A stretch of 64,000 bases of DNA from contig JAANDG010000370.1 in the NCBI GenBank assembly GCA_036852015.1, positions 79,745 through 143,744 of the forward strand, read 5' to 3'. The translations under genes and the position numbers were made by a program. A model generated the notes under the pieces. It made no database searches. It worked only from the letters and a program-made list of their open reading frames with translations, and was not told the DNA's origin. The DNA comes from Pelodera strongyloides. Lineage: Eukaryota > Nematoda > Chromadorea > Rhabditida > Rhabditidae. Shown piece by piece: positions 12,060-24,792 of this stretch. How positions within the stretch are numbered: the first letter of the stretch is position 1; every line of letters begins with the position of its first letter.

Positions 12060-12255
12060 TTCACGCCCATTTCGCGCAATCGCCGCGCAACCCTCGCGCC
12101 ATCGCCGCGCAACCACCGCGGCATCGCCGCGGACCCCAGGCGGAATCGCCGCGCGCCTGTGGCGCAAAGTGCACGCGCCGCCCCGCTGTGGCGGAGCCTC
12201 TTTTTAACCGCGGCGATAGCGCCAATGTTGCGCGGCGATGGCGCGAAGTTTCACG
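12060..12255. repeat. GC-rich repeat with CGCCGCGCAA units
   Basis: A sharp GC islet in AT-rich surroundings. It is built from repeats of ATCGCCGCG and CGCCGCGCAACC on the left and inverted GTTGCGCGGCGATGGCGCG on the right, so the block could fold on itself. Relatives occur near 8.9, 22.0, 24.0, 27.5 and 37.9 kb. Confidence 0.65.
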
Positions 12256-12460
12256 TTGTCTGGTCACGCGTGCCGCATTTTCGCACTAACCGTGCATCTT
12301 GCACTTTTGGGAAAATGCACGCTTTCATTTTTTTAAGTTTTTTCTACGAAATGCTGTTTTCTTACATTTTTTTCCGTTTGCTGGTTTAATTTGCTTATTT
12401 ATTGTTGTACTAATGTTTTATGGAGCAGGTACGACGAATACAAGGTGCCAGCGAGCGGCA

Positions 12461-13609
12461 ATGGTGACAACAACGAAAAATGGACAGTGGAAGAAGAATG
12501 TAGCCGTAAGTGTCTTTTATTTACATTTTGCGAAGCTGATACTTGGTTTTTTGGGTGATTGCTGCTCTATTGCCCATGGCATTGAGTTATTTAGGTATGC
12601 ACGTACTGTTGCATTTTAGGTATGAACACGGCTCTTTAATTAGAACTACACTACCGGGTTTCAGCAATTTTTTTGGGCTGTTAAACGCCTCGGAACTTAA
12701 CTTCCTGATCTATTTGTGAGAATTATTGGATGTTCGTGATTCATAAGTTATTTTCTTGTTGGGGCTATGAAAATTTTGGTCAATTGAAATTGTTTAATAT
12801 GTGGATGTCGTATGACAGCCTGCTCATTTCTATTCATGTTAGTTAACCACCAAACCAAAGTAAGGTGCCTTTCTTGACAAAAACCAAACATTTTTTATAT
12901 TTTCCGTTTCAGAACTTCGACTTGATCCACTCGACTAGGTCCACTCCGATGTCCCGACTTTCCTCGTTCACTGCCAGGTACATCTTTTTTTATTTATTTT
13001 CCTCAATTGCAGTAGTGTGCAGTAATGTCCTTAATTGGCGTGAAAAGCCTCGCGTTTTGCAGCCGTAGGTATCGCTCTGTAATCGTGTCATATCGGTGTT
13101 TTACATTTTGTTTTAAATAAATTTATATTTAGTTCGCTCATGCTCATGTTCTTTTCTTCCGCTCTTCATCACATTACGAAACGAACGATGTTCTGCACTT
13201 GATTGCTGGGAAGCAGGATCCGGTGGATCAGATGTTATGGGTAAGAATATAAAAATTTTGTGGACTATTAAAGCAATACACCATTGTACACTGCACCGTA
13301 TAACCGTATAGCATTAGTGTGCATTAATGTGAAACTTGTGATAAATAATGTATTGTCTTGGTAGTAGCATACGAGCTTCCTCTATTTTATTTCGAAACAA
13401 AAACGGTCTTGGCCATAATGTGCGTTCAATACCAATGCTATGTGCTCTGTATAAATCAGGTAATAATAATTCACATGCACTTTATGGATTGAACTGAAAT
13501 GTGTAAATGTTATTTTCAGATGTGCGGAGACCATGGTGATTTCAGGACTATATCACAAAGTAATCCACAACCACAACCAGAAGAGAGGAAAATGTCGTCA
13601 TATGACTGA
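12461..13609 (+). CDS. Unidentified small multi-exon gene (joins uncertain)
   Basis: Good exon candidates are 12461-12505 (ATG start, phase 0 donor GTAAGT), 12913-12977, 13133-13240 and 13520-13609. The last two join in phase 0 and end at TGA. Exon 13133-13240 includes SHYETNDVLHLIAGKQDPVD, and the last exon includes SNPQPQPEERKMSSYD. Exon 12913-12977 ends in phase 2, which does not match the open frame of 13133-13240, so one splice site or frame is wrong. In another frame the first exon region also reads openly (YDEYKVPASGNGDNNEKWTV). I recognise no domain. Confidence 0.45.
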
Positions 13610-13934
13610 ATACATAACTCAATGTAATCACATGTTTATTTTTATTCCTTGCTTTCGTAGCTTCTTAGCCATAACTGTGCCTTATTGTTGTGTTATAGGA
13701 GTAGCACCCTTCCGAACTGATGAGTATATTAAGTTTCACAATTGACATTGTTTCTTGCTTTTTTGTATTTTTTTAAGTGTGCTCGAATAAATATATTGAT
13801 CATTTATTGTTGTATTGGTGTGTTTTGCGTTGTTTATTGTTGTAGTGCTTTATTTATTTTTATTTTTATATGTAGGAAGGGGGGAGGGGTCCTGTGCAAA
13901 CATTCATTTTCCGCACGTTTACGGCACTGTGCAT

Positions 13935-14062
13935 AAATGGCTGCCGCACGCGTGACCGGGACTGTCCTGGTCACGCATGCAGTCCGTCGGACTGCACGCC
14001 AGCGGATTGGATGCCGCACGCGTGCTTCATAAATGACCGCACGCCAGCGAAGCGTGACCTGA
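13935..14062. repeat. GC-rich palindromic repeat, inverted relative of 8.8 kb
   Basis: Contains nested inverted sequences: GTGACCGGGACTGTCCTGGTCAC is a near-perfect hairpin, followed by CAGTCCGTCGGACTG and paired GCACGCGTG motifs. The segment GCACGCGTGC with ATGACCGCACGCCAGCG is the reverse complement of part of 8793-8870. Confidence 0.65.
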
Positions 14063-14146
14063 GTATGTATAGTTCGTTCGTCACAATTTCAGTTCCTTAC
14101 GCGACAGTTGTCCTATTGCCTATTGCGTTCATCTTCCAGTTAGTGT

Positions 14147-15270
14147 GTTGCGATTGACCTGCACTCTATCCCGTTTCGTGTATTGCATAACCTTCCATTT
14201 TCGTGCGCGGCGATTGTTCTGCGCACCCTCCTTTATCCCGCGTTGCGTTCATCTTCCATTTACGTGTGCTGCGATTGACCTGCACACTCTCCCGTTTCCT
14301 GTATTGCATTACCATTTCATTTTCGTGCGCGGCGATTGATCTGCGCACCCTCCTTTATCCCGCATTGCGTTCATCTTCCATTTACGTGTGTGTCGATTGA
14401 CCTGCACTCTCTCCCGTTTCCTGTATTGCATAACCCTTCCATTTTCGTGCGCGGCGGTTGATCTGCGCACCATCCTTTATCCCCCGTTGCGTTCATCTTC
14501 CATTTACGTTTGTTGCGATTGACCTGCAATCTCTCCCGTTTCCTGTATTGCATTACCCTTCCATTTTCGTGCGCGGCGGTTGATCTGCGCACCCTCCTTT
14601 ATCCCGCGTTGCGTTCATCTTCCATTTACGTGTGTTGCGATTGACCTGCACTCTCTCCCGTTTCCTGTATTGCATAACCCTTCCATTTTCGTGCGCGGCG
14701 GTTGATCTGCGCACCCTCCTTTATCCCGCGTTGCGTTCATCTTCCATTTACGTTTGTTGCGATTGACCTGCAATATATTGCATAACCCTTCCATTTTCGT
14801 GCGCGGCGGTTGATCTGCGCACCCTCCTTTATCCCGCGTTGCGTTCATCTTCCATTTACGTGTGTGTCGATTGACCTGCACTCTCTCCCGTTTCCTGTAT
14901 TGCATAACCCTTCCATTTTCGTGCGCGGCGGTTGATCTGCGCACCATCCTTTATCCCGCGTTGCGTTCATCTTCCATTTACGTTTGTTGCGATTGACCTG
15001 CACTCTCCTCGGTTGATCTGCGCACCCTCCTTCATCACATATTGCGTCTTGTACATTACATATTGCGTACTACTCTCATTCACGTGTGCGGCGATTGAAC
15101 TGCACTCGCTCCCGTTTCATACAGTTTATCACACTCCATTGTCGTGCGCGGCGATTGAACTGCACTCGCTCCCGTTTCATACAGTTTATCACACTCCATT
15201 GTCGTTTCATCGGCGCACCCTCATGTATCCTATATTGAGTTCCATTATCGGGTGCGGCGATTGATCTGCA
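14147..15270 (+). repeat. Tandem array, ~61-bp monomer in ~122-bp dimers
   Basis: About eight dimers with starts near 14149, 14269, 14392, 14514, 14637, 14758, 14868 and 14988. Each dimer has a GCGATTGACCTGCACTCTC half and a GCGGTTGATCTGCGCACCCT half, which are themselves diverged copies. The final ~200 bp (from about 15088) switches to a 60-bp monomer repeated almost exactly (GCGATTGAACTGCACTCGCT), then degrades. The array ends about 170 bp upstream of the ATG of the 26-exon gene. Confidence 0.9.
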
Positions 15271-15440
15271 CGTCCTTCCACATCTTATATTGCGCTTAAC
15301 TGTCTGCTTTCTATGCCGTGTCTAAAAGGTGATGTTCGCTCATCGTTGCGGGTTCAACTAGTAAATGACTATGTATCGTGGCTGATTTCAATGTGGCGAA
15401 CAAATGGCTCAATACGTTCTTCCAGCAGCTGTCAATCAAT

Positions 15441-18400
15441 ATGAGCGGACCCGATGCTGCCCAGGGAAAAGGCCAAGGTGATGGAGGTCGTATGGGGTGT
15501 GGACCGCACTCACCCACCCAGATTTACGACGCTCCCACCGAGGCCGAGTACCAAATGGAGCACATCTCCACGGCCGCAATTAAAAACAAATTGGAGACGG
15601 CAAGTGTTTGCTTTTACATTTTTTATTTCCTTAGTTCTCTTAGTTTCCACTGAATTTAATTGAATGAATTCTTGTGGAAACAACCACCGCAAAAGTGTTG
15701 TTATGACCCAATTTAGCTGAACATTCTTTATAGATTAGACGATTGTAGTTCAAAATAAGAATGTGTATCAAAACCTTCGTCATGGTTTACTTGATTTCTT
15801 ATTGATAATATATCTATGCATTTTAGTATGAGCAGGATCATTACCTGGCTCGCGTCATCCAGGGCCGAGCGCTCAACGTGTTTAAGATGGAGATCACCTG
15901 CTACCTATTGGCTCGTCAAGTCTTCAAAGGAGAGAATGTGGTGGGCCTTCTAATCTACTACTCTACTATGACGATTATTTTTGCGCGATGCTCGCAAATA
16001 AAATGAAACCATTATTTTGACTCGGTTTTGCTCGTACTTAGTTAACTAATACGACATCCCGCAAGTACGGAAATTTGCTAGGAAACGCTATCTTAATTCT
16101 CTTTCAAAGCGAAATACCGGCCGGTTTTTGAAGCGCATCTCAAGTACTTACATTCCTATGCATTTATGCGAAGTGGGGGTCTAATTGGGATCTAGTTTTT
16201 ATTCTAATTTTTGCTCATTTTCATATGCTGCATAAGAAAGCAGGTGTACGTAATGCGTTTCGAAAACCGGCCGATATTTCGCTTTAATATTTTGTTTTAG
16301 GTGGAAGCCGTTGATTTGTTCGAGACGGTCTTCATGGAGGCGAAAGTTATGGCCAAATATCTGGATGTGCCCGATACGGGGAGGCTTTGGGCCAGTCTTC
16401 AATCAGCCATAACCAGAGTAAGTAACTCATGTTTGTTTTATGGTTCTTATTGTTAGTTTGTGTAAGTAAAAGTGATCTGACACTCAAAAGTGTCCTCCAA
16501 GTATTCCGTACAGAAAAATTGCGCTCCAAAAGAGTGAACTATTTTTAACAGTTATCTTTTAACAGAATAGCTTCAATACATTTGACTTGAAACTTGAAAC
16601 GTTGCGCAGTCGTAACAAAATGTAGTGCAAAGTCCTTGTTGGCGCTCTTGCAGCGTTAGTCTCCATGCGCGTCAACCGCCCGCCGCGCCAATCATTTGTT
16701 AGTAAGTGTCCTCTGAGTGAATTTTGCCAATAAGAAATATATTATAAATTGTTTCTATTTAGTTTCACAACAACGACTGGGACACGGTCACGGCCGTGTT
16801 CAACTTCAAGAGGGCGTTCGGGGCCGCGAACCTTGCCGTGACGATGTTTGAGCCTTTGATGGTTCACGCGAAGGAAGTTGATGCCCAGGCTGAGAGACTG
16901 GTACTAAGTTCTCACTATCTTTTAGCAGTTATTTGGTTGTCTGAGCATTGTCTTTACGGCTGAACTTGAGCAAGAATATGAGAGTGTTAGACCCCCTCCG
17001 GTCACCCACACGAAGCTAATTTTCTAATTTTCGAAGCTAAGTTATTTCAGTATTTAGTATTTGAGTTAGGTGTTTTGTTCTAAGAAGTTTTGTTGCATGA
17101 TAAATATATCATGTATAGTACTTTGAGGGAAGGCCTAGATTTGCAAGCTGTTCCACCAATCAAAAGTTTTTTTTCTTTTATGTTCTTCATTTTTAGTTCC
17201 AAGCAGTCTACATGGAATGTAAGCGGTTTCCCGAAGATTTCGAACTCGGAAAGAGGCCCAAGCGAGGTTAGTTTATAAATATAGAATGCTAGTTAACAAT
17301 CAATAATCGGTGGCGTTTGCAATTGCCTAACTGTAAGATGTAAAATATTTCTCAACTTCTTGCAACGTTTTAAATTTATAGTATAGAAGCCTAAATAAGT
17401 TTCTTCAAGTATAGCTGAAAACAAACATACGCTATTCAAATGACAGCAAACAGTTTGTTCCGCTACATATTCGCTCCACCGTTACTAACAATTTTGCTTT
17501 AGTCCCCAAGCCGAAAGATCTCACCATGTCGTCCGTTACAGGAGCTACAGGTGTGTACTGATTTTCTTTGCATGTATTGCTTGCAGAAATTCAGTTATTT
17601 GATACCAGACGGCTATCGCCGCTTGAGGCGACTTTCCAATGCTACACGGGCGATATTTATGTGTACTCACGAACGGGTATGCTTTCATGAAACAGAGCTG
17701 AAGCGCATCTTCCAAATTTGATGCGATAAGATTCGAGGGCCTTTATTGAAGAGTTGCGAAAAATATACGCTGCCGACATTGAAACCTTTCTCCTTTATAT
17801 AATAAGTCACTTTTCAAAAACCGGTCGTTGTGTCGCTTTAATAACAATTTGTGCTCTTTCAGATGAGTCGTGGTCATCTGACTCCTATGATAGCGACGGT
17901 GATGACGGGAGAGACGTGCCAGCAACCACCACACCAAACACTGATAACGGTAAGGGAACAGGAAAGGGCGCAGACAGCCAAACTTTTATTCGCTTATGAG
18001 AATTGTTCCGTAAATTATATGAAAATAAGAGAGTGTCTGTCGTGTGGGCCTCTATGTTTCCTTGTGTGTTCTAGTATGTACGAGTGAGTCTGTAATTTTG
18101 TGCGCGCGATCTGTCTGCGCATGTGTTCATGAGTTCGCCCTGGATGTGAGCGTTTGTGCGTGAGTGCACGTGAGTGATGCGCATGTGAGCGTGCGCGTGT
18201 AACTTTAAGGGCGTATACGGCTTGTGTGCTTATTTGCGCAATTGTGCGCGATGTGTGATATGCGTCGCGTGCGCGAGAGTGGGTGAGTAATTTTCTGGGC
18301 GCAATGTGTGTGCGTATGTGTGCACGAGCGCGCCCGGATGTGAGTGGGCGCGCATGATGTATGGCGCATGTGCCTTGCTTGGGGCGCATGGCCCTTGCGT

Positions 18401-21400
18401 GTGACCGCACATATGCAATTGTGTGCGCTATAATTGCGTGTGTGGAATGTGTGTCTGTGATCACAGTGTATGCACCCCAAGGCGCGAGGGCGCGCGAGCC
18501 ACGCTATGTGCTGATATGTGTGGGTTGCTTGAGTGAGGGAGATATGCGCTTGTCTTCAATGCAACGACTGGGCGACGATTACCAGTACACGGGTGTAGTT
18601 GGATAGAATTCAATAAATTACCCTTAACCGTGTTTTAATAGGTGGTCCGACTGAGGAAAAAAGAGGGGAGCGAAGTAATGGCCGCTCACCCTCTTGTGCC
18701 ACCGCCGTATCTCTCCACGACTCGAATCATCCAGCTGCTGATCCTGCTGTGGCTCCCGAAGACTTCTTGGACGTCTCGACCTTCCCAGCACCCGCACCTT
18801 CCATCGCGGATCCGCAACAACAACTTTCCGGTAAGTTTCGTTTGCGAATGTAGTTTTAATTAGTGAGAATGTCGCAAGAGCATGCAGTATAGGCCAAGAA
18901 GGATTGCAGTCTCTTCAAATTCGTTTTTTTTTTACTTCAATTATCCATACACATGAAAAAGCAAATAGAAAAATACCATTCCGGTGTCAATCTACTGAAA
19001 ATTTAACCAAGGGAAAGAAATCCCCTCGGTTGTGTTTTGATAAGGTACAGTATGACAAAGACAACAGACAGTAGAGCAGACACTTTCCCTCTTCCCCGGT
19101 TTTTCTTTGTATTGTCATGTTTTTCCCTGTGATAAATTTTCCGTAAATTGACATTGAAAAAGGTATTTTTCTAGGTATCTTTTTATATTTATTGATAAGT
19201 GAAGTAAAAAGACGATGATGAGGTGACCGCGATTCTTTAAGCGCAATTTGTTCCGATACCAGTGTTTATTTCTAATAATTTGTTATACCATGCAAACAAT
19301 GGGAAGATCAGTTGATAAATATGATAAACATGGTTCCAAAGCTCAATTGTTATTTGAAAGCGTTTATTGGGATGGGTGGAATAACTTGCAGAGAGTGTGC
19401 TGCTCTAAAAGATTATCTTTAGATTCGGTTAACCCTTACATCGTGGGTGGCGGCGAGGGGCTTCGACGTCTGCACCAACTTCTCGACCAGGACTTCAACA
19501 CCCAGCCGCCTGTACTCACTCCCGGTAAGAACTAGCGAATACTAGAAATTAGTTTTGTGTATTAAAGATAAAAAGATAAAGAGTACCGTGTTATAACAAC
19601 CTAATCCGCAGGTGCACCGGGGTCCGGCTCATTTCTGAAGCCAACGAACTGGCCTTTAAAGGGAATGTTGGGCTCAAAAAAAAAAAGCTTATGTTTTGAA
19701 GGTGAGGAAAGTGAAAATAAAAATAAACAAAACTTTCATGTAAGAAGAAAAACAATTTCAAACCGCGCCAAAAAACTCCTTCACTATGGGATTCGAGTCG
19801 TGCGGACAGAGCTAAGCCAAATCTCTGTCCACGGGACGTTTGAATTTACGAGGCTGTTAGACAGCGAAGAAAAAGAGGAGGGCGTAAGAGAAATTTTTGA
19901 AGTCAGCAAAGAAAAAGAGGAGGGCGCGAGAGAAATTGTTTAAACTACGGTATTTTGGACAGCGTGTTATAGAATATCTGTGAATCAGGCTTGACATTCG
20001 TTTTAAACTTCCCGGAGGCCAATCTTCTCGGGGTCGGGAAGCCGATTTTTCTCCGCCAGTTTTACCCAGCCACCAATTTTGACACCTTTGATGGTGTGGA
20101 GGGGTTCCGGGCCGGTATCGAACCAACGACCGGTGGCCTGGAGCAAGGCGCTTGCGCCACGCTTCCTCCGTTTGTGTATTGCATCGTATAAAAATAAACC
20201 AACGTCACAAATTGGCAATTGAACTATTTCGACAATCGAACGTACTTGTATGGACTAATATGTGCTTTTTTAATCTGTACAATAAGTTCATTACCTAATG
20301 TCCATCGTTTAGAATCGTCGATCTTGTCTGGGTGGTACGAGCCTCTAGCCAATCAGAATGCCCAAGATACTGCAAGGTCGATTGTAATTGACACTGGCTC
20401 GTTTACGTTCTCTTCGCTCAGGGTCCCGGGTCAGTAGTTTTTTTTTACATCTCGTTTTTTTTTGCTGAAAAAAAGATATTTTTCTCTGGACATATGTGCA
20501 TTTCGCAACCTTCATTCACCGTTTTTTATAAAGAAGAAACCGTGTTCTAGATTTGGACGGCCTTCTCGGTGTCGGTGACGAAGGAATGGACATCGTCCAG
20601 GATGTACAGGACCGTGAAGTCGACTTTGATAGAGGAGTTTTTGGTAACAGATACTTGTTTTGTGTTTCCAATTTAGACGATTTAGAACACCGTCTATAAA
20701 AGGCAGTTATTAAAGGGACAGGGCCACGGGAAAAATAATTCCTCAATTTGCTTGCACAGAATGTCCGGAATTTCAGAAATATTACTGTAAAAAATCGCGT
20801 TTCTTTGCGTCTAGTACTCGTAGAGTTATTTTTACGCCTTGTCATAATCGTAGTAATGATCTTCATTTGTTTAAACATTACTATGCAAAGAAAGATTGCA
20901 AATGGACGGATATAAACCGTAAAAATGTATTTTGACGTTGCTGACTACAGTAGCTGGCCGAACAGTACAAGTAAATAAATTGAGAAATATTTTTCGTCCC
21001 TTTAACTGGCCATGTAAAAAGCCATGTAAAAAGTGCAAAAATTTCTAAAAAGAAACAACTATATATGTCACTTGCATCCACATAGGACTAACTAATATGA
21101 CCAAGAAAGACAATTTAAGTATTTTAGCTTACATTTGATTGGTTGATGCTTTTCATTTTAGATGCCGAACCCTTGGATAATGGCTCGGCCGAGATGGATA
21201 TGGACGCAAGTGTATTGGATAGGAATGGGAATTGTACGTCACATATCAATACCAAGCTCTTATTAATTGACCTGTTATTTCTTGTAAACTATATAAAAAA
21301 CGTATTTCATTTCAGACACCCGCATGGACGATATTCTGATGGGCGAAAGCAGTGAAGAGTTCCTGGATAGGATTGCTAGAGAAGGAAACCGGAAGAGTAA

Positions 21401-21408
21401 GAATTCTA

Positions 21409-21467
<59 letters not shown>

Positions 21468-24400
21468 ATATATATATATATATATATAATATATATATAT
21501 ATATCATGGAAAACGAAAAACCCCGATTTCGCAGCGATCAAGTGCCTTAAAAAATCGGGCATTGATCCGGGCGAAATCGGGGTTTTTGGAGAAAAATCGG
21601 GGCGAAATCGGGGTTTTCTGAAAGAATCGGGGTTTTTCGGAAAATAACCTGGGGTTTCACTTTCCTGTGACTTTACTTTGTACTTACCTACTTTGATGCT
21701 GACTAACAGTTCCAATGGATTCACTAATTATTCTGCAAAGAATAACATTTAGGATCCCTGGAGATGCACCCGCTGGATGACTTGTTTGTGGAAGGTCGCT
21801 CCCGTGTCAAGAGAAGATGCGCTCAAGAGCGTACAGCGGATTATCTGGGTATGAAGTTTTAATTTATCACCAGCGGACATAGACCCTAGGGCAATTGTAT
21901 ATAGACCAATTGCATTCTTGGCCGAGGTTGTGTTGCGCGGTTGAATTCCCCAAGCAAGGCACCGCGCAGGTTACCAACCACGCCATTGGGTCCACCCCCT
22001 CTGCCGCAGTACTCGTCTGACTACGCCCGCACTCCCAACGGCGCGGCTTGCTTTGCGCGCACTCCAATTTGCGCGCATGGTGCTCGGTGCGCTGCGCATC
22101 CGGGAACGTAGTTTTTTCAGTTCTTTGCATCTCATTTATGACCGGGAGCTGGAAATACGTTACAATTTGTTTTCAACGAACCAGTTTTTATGCGTTGTAG
22201 TCGGAATTCAAATTTATATAATTAAGGTCTGGACGAGGAGCGCGTGGAAGGAAGCCGATCAACTCACTCCGGTAGAGTTATTTTTTCCTTAGCACCTTTG
22301 TATTTGATCTAAAGTTGTTTTTTCGAAGTCTGCAGATTCGGAAAGCCTAGTTTGCTAAAAAGGAAAAGCCTGTCAGATTATCTTTTTAGGCTGCATATTC
22401 AATCATTCATTTGATTATTATTAATTCAGACACCGATTTCGACGTGAATGGACAGGAGAGCAACCACGTGCAATTGGGTGAGTAAATTGTAGACTAGATG
22501 GATAGTGAAAGTCAAGGAAATGGAACACGAAAATGTTGACATTTTCTCAGAATATGAACTAATTCCACCTGAATATAACCATCGTTTTGCATCCTACGGC
22601 CTTTTCACTTGCTTAGTCAGGTTTCTTGCTTTATTAGGCGATGGGGCTACGCTGTGCAAAATCGTATTCCTTGAGTACAATTGCATTACCCGGTGGCTTG
22701 CGATATTCAACACCGTAATTATGGAAGCTTAGAGAAAAATGGCTCTAGTTTATCAGCAAAAGCAAATGTTTCCATTTTATTTCGAGATTTGGTATCACAT
22801 TTAGATTCTTCAGTCGAAAAGAAAAAGAAAAAGAAGGGAATCTGGAGTCGAGTGAAGTCGATCTTTAAGAGGAAAAAGGGTAGGAAAACTTCGGCGTTAT
22901 GTAGAAGGAAATGTACTACACTGTATGAATATAATCATAGACAATATAAAAGTAATATGACATAATTTTATCAATAGTCTTGTGGCAAACAGTGACCGGA
23001 ATAGTAAATAGTACAGCGTTTTTCTAGTGACGTAAACAGATTCAAACTGTGTGAAATGAAAAGAATTGTATAAGAGTGTCTGCTTTCATAGTAAACGGAA
23101 AGAGTGTTACCACTTACGTATAGGTGACTCCATTGGTGCACCACATTTCTAATTGTAATTATATATTTTCAGCTCCCAAGAGTGATGTTTCTTCGGGCAA
23201 GAAGGCTGCTCCAAAAACAAGACCTGAGAGTGGTTCGTTTCAGAGAAATACGCGTTATTCTTCCGAAATTTGTGTAGTGTTATAGAAATGAGCATTTTGA
23301 CTTCAAATAGTCAAGATTTCTTGTTCGGCTCGATTAGTTAATCACCAAACGACACTTGCAACGAAAAAAAAATACTTACGATGAAACAAAATTGCGCTCA
23401 TTGTCCTACTTCTAACAGTTTGTTTTCTATTTCAGTTGTAGCAGAAGAGACTACTGCCGCCGGTCGTAAGGCACACAAGAGAAGTAAGAAATTTCATTTA
23501 TTTAAGTTGAGCCACAGCTTTAGAGCGAAATACGCGAGAGACCCAGATACAGTTATAATTGCATTTTTTTGAATTTGGACTGAGTCAATCGAGTAAAGGT
23601 AAATATATTTTAGGCTTGACACTCGACATAGAAGACGTCGTTCCAGTGAGCCCGACAAAGAGATCCAGAGGAGAAGACGACCATTCAGTCTCCGGTTTAG
23701 GTAAGCAGAAACTAGCATAAATTCCTGTAAATCAGCTTCCAAATCAATAGTCACTCGATTGCAAACTGGATTACTGATTAATATATTAGTTCACGGAGCG
23801 ATTTTCTGGTTTTCCAAAAAAAAACCAGTTCCTAAACAAATTTGTGGGAAATGAGGGATCAGGCAAAACAAAATTCAAAATAAAATCACATTTAGCGAGT
23901 GAATAGGTGTCAAGTGTAGAGTGTAGTTCCGCGTCATCGCCGCGCACAAAAAGAGGGGTTTTTGCGGTGCGCAGCAGGTGCGCCAGAACATTGGGCGCTC
24001 ACGTGGATCACTTGGGGCGCCCCTCTCGCGCGCGCTGCGCATCAACTGGAAGGAGGTTCGCTTTTGGGCCAAATGGAGCTGCTCGCTTGTACGCTCTGGC
24101 GGACCCGCATTTTGTTCGCGGCGATAGTGTTGTGTTTCAATTTCTTTCAGATAATGTTCATTATTTAGAAGCAGAGCTCCCTTATGAATTCGACACTATG
24201 ATTGTGCGAGGCTACATGCACGGCGCGGATCACTACTGTATGTATTTCGTTTTCCTATTTGCTTAAAAGAAAACAAAAAGCTGCTATTCTTTTCTAAAAC
24301 GAAATAATATGAATTGTCGTGTGCAGGCAATAGTAGCCCCCAACTAAAAAGAGAAAGACATTACAAAATTTTTAAATATTGTTTTTAATTCTACGCGGAT

Positions 24401-24739
24401 TTTCTTTCGGCTATTTCATATCTTTGTGTTTCAATACACAATCAGCTCAGCACTATTGCATTCAGTTCATTGTTTTAAATGACTTCAGTTTCCGACCTTC
24501 CCACCTCCGATGCCCGCAACGTTGGACCTGGTAAGCAAACATTTGTTATTATCTTTCATCTATCTTTTTGCTTATTTTTCGGTGAATGGTATTGTATGGG
24601 CTTAAATTACGAATGCTTTGTAATTTAGCGGAGTCCACACCTGTCCAAAGTGAAGCCGCCTGCTCCTTCGTAACCGACTGTGAGTTTTTGAATGAAATTA
24701 AGTTATCTGTCTCTGGCCGCTCTCTCTGTGTTCCCCCCT

Positions 24740-24792
<53 letters not shown>

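Noticed and set aside
18015..18480. Minus-strand His/Arg/Thr-rich frames of up to 149 codons
   Set aside because: They are produced by the GT-rich tract in the intron.
19612..19700. Extra exon of the 26-exon gene after the CCGCAG at 19611
   Set aside because: The frame (GAPGSGSFLKPTNWPLKGML) is plausible but reaches TGA with no phase-1 donor first. Exon 9 joins 20313 directly in phase.
22505..22732. Open frame before exon 16, possibly another exon
   Set aside because: The best segment after TTTATTAG ends in TAG and does not lead to a donor. Exon 15 joins exon 16 without it.
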